Assembly: GCA_010015745.1 (NCBI GenBank)
Contig: ML978317.1
Location: 1 to 55,212, forward strand
Direction of reading: 5' to 3'
DNA: 55,212 nt
DNA from: Setomelanomma holmii
Lineage: Eukaryota > Ascomycota > Dothideomycetes > Pleosporales > Phaeosphaeriaceae
In this document: piece by piece, positions 31,193 to 40,693 of the stretch
How positions within the stretch are numbered: position 1 is the first letter of the stretch
Layout of the letters: every line of letters begins with the position of its first letter
Notes under the pieces: generated by a model
Told to the model about the DNA's origin: nothing
What the model saw: the letters and a program-made list of their open reading frames with translations, nothing else
The model's database searches: none
Translations under genes and position numbers: made by a program

Positions 31193-32947
31193 GTGAGCTC
31201 CTGCTAACATTAACCCAGCATACACAAAGTTGCTTGCTTGGTGGGCTGGGGTGTTGATGCCTGGTGTCGGCTGGGGTGTTGTGAGGGTGTTCTGGCATGA
31301 TAATAGCGGGTCATCGCTCATGCTGGCGTCTTCCCTCTCTAAGGTAGACAGGTCAGTGTAGATAGTTGATTGTGGACGAACGCTGCCGGCAGACAGTTGT
31401 CCTACATTAAGGCTTCTCTGGCCTGTGGCGGCCTGCCTTAGTCTCTTTTCTCTGCCAGTAGTAGAGGAGGATGCATAGGAGGCAGTAATTGTAGGACGTG
31501 TAGCCCTACTATCTTCATCTTGCCTCTGGGTTGAAGGGTAGGGAGGCACTGTCTCTGATGCCCCTATAGGGGGAGCCTCAGGCTGAAGTGTTGCCTGTCT
31601 AAGAGTCTCTTAGACTGTCCTGTAGAGGTGTTGCTGTGCTATTTTGCCTGCGCGACAGATAGCCTTCAGCTCAGTCTTTATAGGCTTAGTGATGTGTCCG
31701 TTGACCTGGCGAGGGGCTGCTGGGCAGTTGGTGTGGCTAGCTGGATGAGGGCTATGACAGTTGGCACACGTAGCTTTGTGGGCGCAACGGTCCCTGTACT
31801 GTCCTTGGTGTCTATCTGTGCGGTCCCCGCAGTGTGCACAGCAAGCTACTCGGGTACAGCGGGCAACGTTGCAGTAGCCCTAGCAGCCTAGGTTGTGTTG
31901 CTGTATGGTGGGATGCTTGTGGATTTCCTTCAAGAATTAGCTAGTGCCAAAGAGCTGGAACGAGCAGACTGGCTCCTTGTATGAAACAATCCAGGTAGTG
32001 AGGCCGTGCTAATTCGCCCTATGCCGTAAGGTCCTGCAGCTGACTAGCTGCTTACCTGTTTGTGAGCAGACCTCTTCCTCTACCAGCTGAGTAGTAGTTG
32101 GTAGTTCTGTGCCGTCTAGGGTCCAGAAAGAGCTAGGTACTCCTTGTACTGCGTAGATGATCCAGCGTTCAGGGATCCTCACTGCATCTCTGTCTAGCGC
32201 TCTTACTAGAAGTTTCTAGTTTTCTTGAGTTAGAAGTCAGCCCTAGATGTTCTCATTTGCTGGGGTAATCGCCCAGCCTGTATTAATTAGTGATGCGGTA
32301 GGTATGTCTTTAAGGGTGAGTCCTGCTATGCTCTTACATATTGCCTGCCTTACTGCAAAGGGTGAGGGTTGTTGCAGTTGCATTGCTAGGTTAGAGATTG
32401 CTACGAAGATTCGATTGTCTTCTTTTGGCTTAGCTGGCGGGTTAGGCTGGGGCCTAGCAGGGATTAGGGGTCAACTGCCACCCCTATCTGAGATTTGGGG
32501 GTCTCTGGCTACGTCCGCCCAAGAGCAGCATCCCAACTCTTAGCTCCTAGGGTTGCTGTGACCGGTGTCGCTGCTCCAGCGGGAGCTAGAGGGGGAGTTG
32601 CTTAGGGAGAGCAAGGTCAGAGCCTAGATGACTCTCTGCTGCAGTTCCTCAGCAATCTTAGCTTCTCAAGGGTTAGTGTAGCTCTCTGCGTGTTGGTCTA
32701 CCGCTGCCGCAAAAGCCGTAGTGATAGTGTTCCACAGCTAGGCAATCTGCTAAGTCTCAGTGATGTGGCGTTGGACGGCATCAGAGACGCGAGGTTTAGG
32801 AGCGCCCCTACCGGGGTTCAGGCTGCTCAGAAGGGGTGCACGGTGATGCATGTCCTCCTGGGGCCGTCTTAGGGTGCGTGTATAGAGCTGCTGAGGAATC
32901 TCAGGGTCTAGGGACCCTGTGTGCTGGGAGGAGGGAGACTCTGCCAT
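31172..32947 (-). pseudogene. LINE ORF1 (Gag-like, zinc knuckles), many nonsense codons
   Basis: 592 codons in a single frame from ATG 32947 (MAESPSSQHTGSLDPEIPQ) to a stop at 31172, broken by roughly a dozen TAG, TGA or TAA codons but with no frameshift. Near 31720-31910 it has a Cys/His cluster (CTRVACCAHCGDRTD ... HKATCANCHSPHPASHTNCP) typical of nucleic-acid-binding ORF1 proteins in fungal LINEs. It would coat the element RNA. The single-frame, stop-only damage suggests RIP. Confidence 0.8.
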
Positions 32948-33094
32948 CCTGACAAGCTCCTTTACACAACTGCGCGGAGGGCTAGGCAGACGTTAGAGAT
33001 ACTCCCGGAATCAGCGCAGTAAGCTTGTTCAGTTGCTGGGATTATTAGGGTCTCTAGAGAGGATATCTAAAAATCGAAAAGTTGGTGTTTGGTG

Positions 33095-33106
33095 CCTGTT
33101 GGTTGG
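33095..33106. repeat. Right copy of the 12-bp LINE target-site duplication
   Basis: CCTGTTGGTTGG, identical to 23935-23946, marking the LINE 5' end. Confidence 0.88.
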
Positions 33107-34264
33107 GGAGATGCCAGTAGCTTCAAAGGACTTAAGGATACTTGATTCCTTGAAGGAGGTGACGTAGGCAGCCCAAAACAATGGGAAGAAGTCGCCTTTC
33201 TTGACTGAGATGAGGCCTTGGCTGAGATGAAGATGTCAGGAGAGCTCTATAGAGTAGTTGCTGGAGAGAGGCTTGAACATTACTACATCAACTGGCTGAA
33301 GAGTATGAGTAGAGTGAGGCGTAAAGATAGTTAGGAGAATTCGATTCTTGTCGCAATAGTTGATGAAGTCCATGGTGAGATGAGAGCCGTGGCCAACTAC
33401 GATGAGCAATCGGTACGCCTGACGCGCTTTCTTCTTAGTGTTTTGGTCAAATACCTGCTTAAGCCAGGCTAATCCTAGGTCGTTGTTGGTCCATACTGAA
33501 GGTGATGAGGCCATGAAGACGTTGTGTTTGCCTACTTTGACGTCCTCTACCCAGCTTGATTGCAGCGTCTTTCCTTGGTAAATAAGAGCAGGCGGAAGAG
33601 CTGATCTATCTGCACAAATTGAAGCTAGAACAGTCACCCACTCTCTTGAGCCATCCTGCAAGGAGGCAGGAACTTGCCCTTGCTGCCATAAGTGCTTGCT
33701 GAAGATCCTCTTTGATCTAGAGGTGACGCCAATCAAGAAGCCCTTCTCATCCATATTGTACATGTGCTGAGGCTCTACTTGATACTCGTCAATTTCGGAG
33801 TGTAGGAGATCCAAATACAGCTTGTATTTATCCTCAGAGTCAGCCTGGTGCCTCACACGATCCATCCCAGTAGTCCACTTGGCTGTAAGCTGGTCCTCGT
33901 AGTTGTTGACATTATGGGTAACCCAGCTCTCGCTGACGTCCTCCTTAGCCATGGCAGAGGCGAAATTTTGTATCATTTCCCTTGTGGGTGGAAGCCCTCG
34001 TTTGCTTAAGTCTCCAATGTATCGTACAAGCTCTAACTCTTGTTCTAGGCTGGGTTTCTTCTGGCTGATTGCCTTAGCTTCAAAAGAGCTTGTCTTGCCC
34101 TTGTGCCTTCGGCTGAGCATGGAGCGCTCTACGCCAAACTGGTTCGGGACTTCGGTATACGTAAAGTCATCTCCTGACTCACACGATTTGATTGCTGTAA
34201 TCACATCTTCAATTGGACTTATAGTGGTAGAGATAACGTGTGTTGAATTTGAGGAGTAGGACAC
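33095..34264 (-). pseudogene. Pogo transposase, N-terminal and catalytic part
   Basis: The reading frame enters near 34264, where the first codon is GTG in GTGTCC; an ATG start appears to be lost. N-terminal HTH: IEDVITAIKSCESGDDFTYT ... FGVERSMLSRRHKG. The catalytic domain shows YNMDEKGFLIG (first Asp), RLLIVVGHGSHLT, where relatives have D in LLIVDGHGSH but this copy has Val (codon 33395-33397), and HTLQPVDVVMFKPL (third Asp). A stop at 33236 follows NYSIELS, after which the same frame reads family-like sequence to GISPTNR at the LINE insertion site (33095-33106). The protein would bind the inverted repeats and cut and paste the element; this copy cannot. Confidence 0.88.
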
Positions 34265-34277
34265 GTCTTGTTGTTCT

Positions 34278-34320
34278 GGCGGGCATCACGCGAACCCGGG
34301 CATCACGCGCACGGACACGG
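34278..34320 (-). repeat. Right terminal inverted repeat of pogo-like element
   Basis: Reverse complement begins CCGTGTCCGTGCGCGTGATG and pairs with the left repeat. It is followed by TA at 34321-34322. Confidence 0.93.
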
Positions 34321-35634
34321 TAGCTTCGCACGCCAGTTCGCGTCAGGGCTCACGCGACGGCTATGCGCAATACTACGCAGTATTCCCGCGTGGCAGGCAT
34401 TGGCTTGGTCGTTACGGAGTGCCGTTAACGTATGAAAACTCTGCAAAGCGAGAAGAGCTCGGGAATGACGGTAGCGGCTGGTGATGAAAGTGGTTAGTCC
34501 GAGGGCCGGACCTTCTTCGGCTCAGGGAAAGAACGAATCATCGCTAGTTAACCTGAAGTTATCCTCCCCACCTGCATCAGGTGCGCTGCAGTTGCGAGCA
34601 GAACTGATTCATTCCATCAGTTTGCACCTTGACAGACCGCTAATACGGCTGACAAGATGCAGATGGCCTCGTCGGCCTCATATGAAGACGGATTTCTTCG
34701 ACCTAGATCCAGCACACAAAGGCGGAACATCAGCGATCTCGCCACCACTTACAATCTCACACGCGACTTTGCATTCTTTTCGAACGACCGCACAGATTTC
34801 AAACAGGAGCTGGTATGTCCTATCAAGATCAAGAAGTAATTGGCTAGTCTTCAACTGCTGCCAAGGTGTCAATGCATTGTAACTTAAAGACCTACGGGGA
34901 TAGTGATCGTGGCAAGGTCTGAAGGCGATCGCTGTTTGCCAGTGGAAGACAGTGACGTTGAGAGACACGAAAGCATCCACGTTCCAGCTCGATGGTTCAA
35001 GAGACAGGGCAATGCGAAATAGACGTCTACATTCGACTGTCAAATCGACCAGGTCGACGTCAACGATGATCGAACGAGCTCACTTTAGTCATTCGTCCAT
35101 GGTCGCACAGGACTAGACCCCAGATGTCTCAGCCCTATGCAAGGCCAGACCAGATTGCGTTACCAGAGAACCGAGACACCCTTTTGGCTCGGTTGCTGCC
35201 GATTGAATGCTCCATCCTTTGTCTGGCGTATGTCTTGGCCGGCAATAGCAACTACTACTGTAGCCTTCGTTAGAGGTCACTGATTATCTCAAATGCTACC
35301 TTAATGTGAGTTTTGGAGACTCAGCCGTGGTTTCTTGCTCTCTAATTAGCATGTCTCTCCGACTGCTTGTTCATTTCGTCATGCCATGGCTCTATCAGCG
35401 GATCTGCCTTTGGAGATCAAAATTTGGCGTGGACGACTTGATCAGCGATGATCGTGCACCATAAGGCTGTTCGACTCTGGAATTTATAAGGGTGCATCGT
35501 CTTATATAAGGACGCTTCCCACTGCTGTCGATCACAAGTCTCAATCTCATCAGCCTCATCTGTTTGTGCGACTTGTCATCACCTTACCCGGGAGAACCTA
35601 CGCTCATTGCCACTTGAATCAATTGACCTTGAAA
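34321..35634. other. Intergenic, no recognisable gene
   Basis: Starts with the TA of the pogo duplication. Overlapping open frames of 120-133 codons at 34481-35043 show no domain. The last 150 nt are the promoter of the gene at 35635. Confidence 0.45.
35503..35510 (+). promoter_or_regulatory. TATA box
   Basis: TATATAAG about 125 nt upstream of the ATG at 35635. A second weaker TTATAAGG lies about 20 nt further upstream. Confidence 0.5.
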
Positions 35635-36911
35635 ATGTCCGACGCCAGCCCAAAGCTTCACTGGACCCAACGGGTCGCACTTGTAAGGCACAATCTCTAC
35701 GCTGCACGCCGCACGAACGACTTCAGTTTCTTTAAGACACTTCAAGCGCACGCGCTCATCGAGGGTACTGACCATGTCGCCCTCCTCTACTCGTCCCTTG
35801 GCGATAACGCGGACTCCGTCCTCTCCACTCTCGACAATCTCAATGCCAGCATCGCTTATGTACATCAAGATACATTCAAGGCAGTCTACGACGGAGCAAA
35901 GTCCGCTGTGAACACCATGGACGATTCATTGGCAAGCAGAAAGTCGTTGCTGAGAGTTGACATCTGTCAGCAGAGAGACATGGCTGACCATGCCATCGAC
36001 AAGACCGCCAACTCTGCCATCAATTTCATCCAGGCTCAGCCCACCGAAAGCCAGGACGCCGTCGTCAACGCATGGATCACGGGTACTACCATCATCGCCG
36101 ATGCCGTGTCCGTGTGCATTAACGAGATGACTCAGATCGAGGATCATCTCGATGACTTCATCCGTTTGGAGTACTCGTGGGACTGCATCCAGTCTTCTGT
36201 GGATGCCGCGATCTCTGCCTTGCGTGGCATTTTCAGCCTAATGGCTGCTTCCAACACCAACACCAACACCAACTTCGGAAATAACAACAATAACAACCAC
36301 TCGCAAGGCTTCTTTGATCGTAACCTCAGTGTCTCGTCAGCCTCTGGCTCCGACCACGCCGGTGCCGCCAGCAATCGGTCGCGCAACTCTAGCACGGCCT
36401 CCGCATTCTCATTCATCAAACGCGCACTTAGTCATGGACAAATCCAGCCCCCTCCTGCCACCGAAGCACGTACCGGCTCAATTGCGATCCCGGTGCCAGA
36501 GGCAAACCCACGAGGCTTCCGCGCGAGCATGAGCGCCGCATATCCAACAAAAATGTCCACATTCGGCGAGCATCCTCATACTATCTTGACCACTATCCCA
36601 CCAACGCCAGCTACAGATTCGGACAGGGGTGGAGGAGGCTTGTTGAGCCCTTTCAAGGACAGCAACGACTACTTCGCATTTGAAGAGATGAATAAAGGCG
36701 AGGAGAACAGCGCTTCGGATGATTTGATGCAACTGTAAGCTGTTATCACTTTCCACATAACCAAGAAGTTGCTAATGCATTGCGAAGGGAGAGTCTCGAT
36801 CCGCTTTACTCGCCCTTGGTCAGCGAAGTCACCCAAGCCCCGGCGCCACCAGCTACGTTGAGGATGTCAGAAAGCTTTGATATGAGTCCTACTGCTGCCA
36901 TTGCTGTGTGA
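35635..36911 (+). CDS. Hypothetical protein, helical N-terminal domain with low-complexity C-terminus
   Basis: Exons 35635-36734 and 36788-36911 are joined by a 53-nt intron (GTAAGC...AAG) and encode 407 residues. The ATG at 35635 follows a TATA box. Residues 1 to about 200 are predicted helical and amphipathic (ALVRHNLYAARRTNDFSFFK; HAIDKTANSAINFIQAQ) without transmembrane segments. The rest is low complexity: Asn/Thr repeats (NTNTNTNFGNNNNNN), Ser-rich stretches and a Pro/Gly-rich tail. I do not recognise the family. It converges tail-to-tail, 247 nt apart, with the gene at 37159-38736. The intact frame and clean intron argue for a real gene; it is possibly lineage-specific. Confidence 0.72.
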
Positions 36912-37158
36912 AGTTGCTATTGTACTTTTTTGCGTTCGTAATCGTTAAGTCGTAGTCTCCAAATCCGTTCCTTCCATCTCATCTCTAATTGAACTTACAA
37001 AACTCAATTCAAAACATGCACTTTTCCCGTCTCGTCTCGCACCCTTTCCTTGACCATACATCAAGTGCATATGATCGACCCTGAAGCCTGTATCGCTTTG
37101 CATCATTTCAAACGCGCAAATGCAAAACGAAAGTCTCACCCAGGAGACAACAACGCAC

Positions 37159-38736
37159 TTAACGCCTCTTGCCAACCCCAGATCTCGACGCCGCAGTCCT
37201 TGAGGCGGCAGACCTGGACGCCGCAGATCGGGGCTGGCGCACTTGCGATGGTGTGAAGGCGAAGACATTGCCGGGTATCGGCGACACTACCTTGGCCATC
37301 TTTGGCGCAGGCGTTGGTGTGGGCGGGAGGTATACAGCTTCTTGAGCTGTGTTGGACAGCTTGTCCGGCTCTTGTGTGCTGAGCGGAGTTGAGATGGGTC
37401 GCTGTGGCTGAGGAGGAAGAGGAGCACTCATCTCAATATCTTTGAGATCTAGCTTCAGCAGATTACCAAATTCCTGAACATATCGAGCGAGCTCAGCCAC
37501 GCGTGGCTCAGCATGGTTGAGGTACAAATGAGTTCGTACCTCAAGCCAGAACTGGCCAATCAGAGAACTCCACGGGAACATTTGAGCAAAATTTGGAGGC
37601 TCGTCGACATTCTTCATCGCGAGGTTCGCTAGTTCCTTTTTGGCGCCCTCGATCTCATTGTAGATCGCAATTGCAGCATTCAACCACTCTGACGAACCTG
37701 ACTTGATTGAAACCACAAAGCGATACATCTCATTATATAGGTTGTCTGTACCCATTCCAATGATACGAAGGACATTTTCGATTTGCGCCTGATCAGATAG
37801 CGGGCCTTCTTGCGACATCAATGAAGTGGCTGGCGCAGAAGCTTGCCGGGTCTTAGGTGGTGATAAGACGATGTCCATGCGCATATATGGAGGCGTGGAG
37901 TCTTCAGCTGGCTGGGTAGCTTGTGTGGTTGTGATGTTGGAGTGTTGAGGCATATCTCCCTTCTGCATTGGTGTTGGCGAAATCGGCTCTGCACAATACG
38001 GGGAATGCCTGGATACCGAACGCCAGTTACCATTGTACCGAACACGTCTATTGCCGTCGTTGAGGAACCTCTCATGCACATTTGGAGTCCTGTAGGTGGT
38101 GCAGTCGGGGCGAGGCTTTAAGAAGAAGCCATGGGGACCAGCGTCCCTGACTATATCGGTGAAGAAGGGACCGGCGTAATGTGAAGGCGAAGAAGGAGAC
38201 GAGGGCGAGTTCTTACGGTGGGAGTGATCATCGGGATTGATGGGAGGCAAATGCTGGCCTTTTTCGGCAGCGATGACGGGAGACTGCGGAGGAGTGATCT
38301 CTGCTGAAGAGCACTCGAGGTTACATATCAAAATGATGAAGCCGACGACAAGAAGGTCTATGATGAAGACCGTCTGATAGAAGTTAAGCCAGTAATCATG
38401 GGTGATGTCCGCGATGGGGTTGCCGAATGTGTCGTAGGCGCTTTCGCGTAAGTCGTCTAGAGCATCGTTCGTGCTCTCATAAGTGTCATGAATAGTGTCC
38501 TTGAGCCAAATGACGGTGTCGCAGACAGCTACGGCAGAGGCGGGGATTTCTGAATCGAAGAAATTGTACCAGTTGGATGCGCCGTCAAGAATTGACTCGC
38601 AGACATATCGAGGGAAGCATGCGACGTTGGATGCAGCGTAAGCAGTAACATTGATGGTGGTCTCGAGTAGACAGAGAACGAGGAACCAAGAGTAGGAGAT
38701 GAGCAGGCCGGTTAGACCAGAAAGAGCGGAAAGCAT
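37159..38736 (-). CDS. Hypothetical two-pass membrane protein
   Basis: A single open frame of 525 residues from ATG 38736. The N-terminal hydrophobic segment (LTGLLISYSWFLVLCLLET) is followed by a short loop with cysteines (NVACFPRYVCES) and a helix-rich part. A second membrane span, FYQTVFIIDLLVVGFIILIC, lies near residues 120-140. The remainder is Pro/Ser-rich, with a predicted helical block (IENVLRIIGMGTDNLYNEMY ... WLEVRTHLYLNHAEPRVAEL) and a basic repeat at the end (SAASRSAASRTAASRS). I recognise no family. The hairpin topology suggests an organelle or plasma membrane protein with both ends on one side. No intron is needed. Confidence 0.68.
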   Translation of the reverse strand: MLSALSGLTGLLISYSWFLVLCLLETTINVTAYAASNVACFPRYVCESILDGASNWYNFFDSEIPASAVAVCDTVIWLKDTIHDTYESTNDALDDLRESAYDTFGNPIADITHDYWLNFYQTVFIIDLLVVGFIILICNLECSSAEITPPQSPVIAAEKGQHLPPINPDDHSHRKNSPSSPSSPSHYAGPFFTDIVRDAGPHGFFLKPRPDCTTYRTPNVHERFLNDGNRRVRYNGNWRSVSRHSPYCAEPISPTPMQKGDMPQHSNITTTQATQPAEDSTPPYMRMDIVLSPPKTRQASAPATSLMSQEGPLSDQAQIENVLRIIGMGTDNLYNEMYRFVVSIKSGSSEWLNAAIAIYNEIEGAKKELANLAMKNVDEPPNFAQMFPWSSLIGQFWLEVRTHLYLNHAEPRVAELARYVQEFGNLLKLDLKDIEMSAPLPPQPQRPISTPLSTQEPDKLSNTAQEAVYLPPTPTPAPKMAKVVSPIPGNVFAFTPSQVRQPRSAASRSAASRTAASRSGVGKRR

Positions 38737-39185
38737 GATGTCGGTCAGCGTCGCTGGACCTTGATGTCAAGTACGAATGAGGGCGCAGCGAGCCGTCGGG
38801 AGACCGCGCAGTCGCAAGTGGTAGCTGTATCCGAATTTAGATGCAGAGAGCGGGTAGATATCCCTAGAAAGATCTGCAGTGGTAGCGGAGTTAAGGGTGT
38901 GATCAGCTGTGCGAGTGTGTCGAGGTGACGATGGAGGACAAAATTTTGGAAGCGCGTGGTGCAAAGCCCTCCGTTGCTGGTAGCAACAGTGACGATGACG
39001 ACAACAGGACGTTCTAGCAATAAACAACGGAACCAAAAGTGAAAGAAACGATGCTAGCAGTGGAGTGCAACCAGTGCATGCGAGGGCCAAAGTGGGGCGT
39101 GGCTGCGCAAACGACTTATAGCGGTATCGGTGCGGTGAAAGACCAGAAGACTCATTCCAGCCCCCGAATACCGCTTCCATCATAT

Positions 39186-40184
39186 CTACGCACTTAGCTG
39201 CCTGCCTAAATGCAAGTCAAGCGACTTCGCGAGCACATAGAGCATCTCCAGCCTATCGCACTTGATGCCTTTAGATTTTCCCATCCTCACGGTGTTCCCG
39301 ACGATTGCCTCGACTTCGATTCGCCGACCCGTCTGAACATCCTGCAACATACTTGGTTCGATGCCAGCCTGGGTAGGGATTCTCGCCTGTGCTCTCCCAA
39401 GCTGGAACTCCACCTGCTCTTTCGATATCTTGTAACCATGAGCCTCGGCGATGTCGCGAATCTCCATCATGACGGCGAGCAACACGGGCGTTGCCTCGTT
39501 GCAGGATTCCAGAACAGCAGTATCTTTAGACAAGGACAAAGCACATATGGGATTCCAGGATGCGTTGACGAGGAGCTTGAACCAGCGTTGAGGTTGAACA
39601 TCATGGCAAAACTCTGCGGTACCACCAGCGATCTGTACAAGTGCGGCGAAAGCCTTGGCGGATTCAGAGGAAGCGGAAGCAGGGAATGCACCTATCTGAA
39701 GTTTCTCCACCTCTCCGTGCTTGATTATACCGCCTGGTCGTTGCGTCGCAGGAAGGTACACCACTGCGCTGATAATAGGATTGCTCTCAAAGGTGTCCAT
39801 ATACTCTTGCTCGATGCCCACGCCGTTTTGTACAAGCACAATGGCCGTCTTGCCTGGTGTGACGACAGGTGCCAGCAACTTGGGCACGACTCCAGGAATG
39901 GCTTTGCTGCAAACAACGATATAGTCATAGGCCGCTCCGGCAGCTTTTGTTGCTGCTTCTTCACAGTCTCGCACGACTTCAGGCCGGAATCGAATCCCTT
40001 GACCGAAGATAGATGAATTGATGATGAAGCCGTCTCTTTTAGCGACCTCGTAGTTTGAGCGGCAGACCGCTGTGGTGTCTGCTACTTTGGATAGTAGCCA
40101 CAGGTATACAGTACCTACGCTGCCGGCACCAAAGAGAAGTACCTTTGGCCGCATTTCGAATGCCATGACTATTTGTTGGACCAT
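39186..40184 (-). CDS. Ketopantoate reductase-like protein (ApbA/PanE family), second copy
   Basis: A single-exon protein of 332 residues. The Rossmann motif KVLLFGAGSVGTVYLWLL follows a choice of start codons: MVQQIVMAFEMRPK contains ATGs at 40184, 40166 and 40154, and either of the later two is also plausible. VLVQNGVGIEQ and QRWFKLLVNASWNPICAL are the usual NADPH and active-site segments, and the end KCDRLEMLYVLAKSLDLHL matches the family C-terminus. It is diverged from the copy at 7533-8666, which has an intron near its 3' end where this gene has none. It is probably an NADPH-dependent keto-acid reductase; the substrate is not known. Confidence 0.88.
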   Translation of the reverse strand: MVQQIVMAFEMRPKVLLFGAGSVGTVYLWLLSKVADTTAVCRSNYEVAKRDGFIINSSIFGQGIRFRPEVVRDCEEAATKAAGAAYDYIVVCSKAIPGVVPKLLAPVVTPGKTAIVLVQNGVGIEQEYMDTFESNPIISAVVYLPATQRPGGIIKHGEVEKLQIGAFPASASSESAKAFAALVQIAGGTAEFCHDVQPQRWFKLLVNASWNPICALSLSKDTAVLESCNEATPVLLAVMMEIRDIAEAHGYKISKEQVEFQLGRAQARIPTQAGIEPSMLQDVQTGRRIEVEAIVGNTVRMGKSKGIKCDRLEMLYVLAKSLDLHLGRQLSA

Positions 40185-40693
40185 CCGGGCTCTTCGGAGA
40201 TGGTGGTGGATGAAAGGTATGATGACAAGTTCGAGATGTCGTCGAAACTAGCAACACAGAAACCCCGCGCCCCACATGCCGAACTAAACACCAATCGAAA
40301 ACTCGACTTCGAATTCTTCATTCTCGCATGCATCGGCGACCACATCAATTCAAGGATCAAGAAGCCATCAATGGAACATACTGTCGATCGCCAATGTCAC
40401 CACACGAATTGTAAGATTTAACCGAGACACATAAGATTTACAGCCTTTGCCATGAGTATGTAGCTACTCTTCGTTCGCCTGACTAAACCCGAAAGTGCTG
40501 AGACACGACAAATGAAAGTGTTCTATTCCCCATTGACTTGGAATATGTGGCCACAGCAGGACGTACACGGCATCTCGGTCTAAAACCCTGGTAGACACGT
40601 ATTATTCAGCTCTCGGCTCAAGTGAACACGATGCAAAGCGATCTACAACATAGGAAGATTGTTGATTGAGTAAATTGTAACTTCTCCTCTCAG

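Larger units (their letters stand above)
23947..33094 (-). mobile_element. Non-LTR retrotransposon (Tad-like LINE) inserted in the pogo element
   Basis: This lies between the 12-bp duplications and reads on the minus strand. About 150 nt of 5' leader precede ORF1 (32947-31172, zinc knuckles). ORF2 overlaps the end of ORF1 in another frame and encodes endonuclease, reverse transcriptase and RNase H down to a stop at 24383. A GA-rich 3' region follows (24207-24234), then a tail of CCAA units (plus strand 23947-23972). Without the hAT insertion it is about 6.0 kb. Both ORFs carry many in-frame stops, mostly TAG, so this copy is inactive. Confidence 0.9.
23027..34320 (-). mobile_element. Pogo/Fot1-like DNA transposon split by a nested LINE
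   Basis: The ends are 43-bp inverted repeats (23027-23069 and 34278-34320) flanked by TA on both sides (23025-23026, 34321-34322), the duplication of Tc1/mariner-pogo elements. Each repeat contains two copies of CGCGTGATGC 17 nt apart. The minus strand encodes a DDE transposase whose N-terminal part is at 33095-34264 and C-terminal part at 23181-23946. Between them lies the 9.1 kb LINE. Without it the element is about 2.1 kb, normal for Fot1-like elements. Nonsense codons, a frameshift and a lost catalytic Asp show it is dead. Confidence 0.93.

Noticed and set aside
23027..34320. One large composite transposon or a Starship-like cargo element
   Set aside because: Each inner element has its own ends and target duplication, and the interrupted coding frames rejoin exactly. 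There is no tyrosine recombinase or cargo gene.
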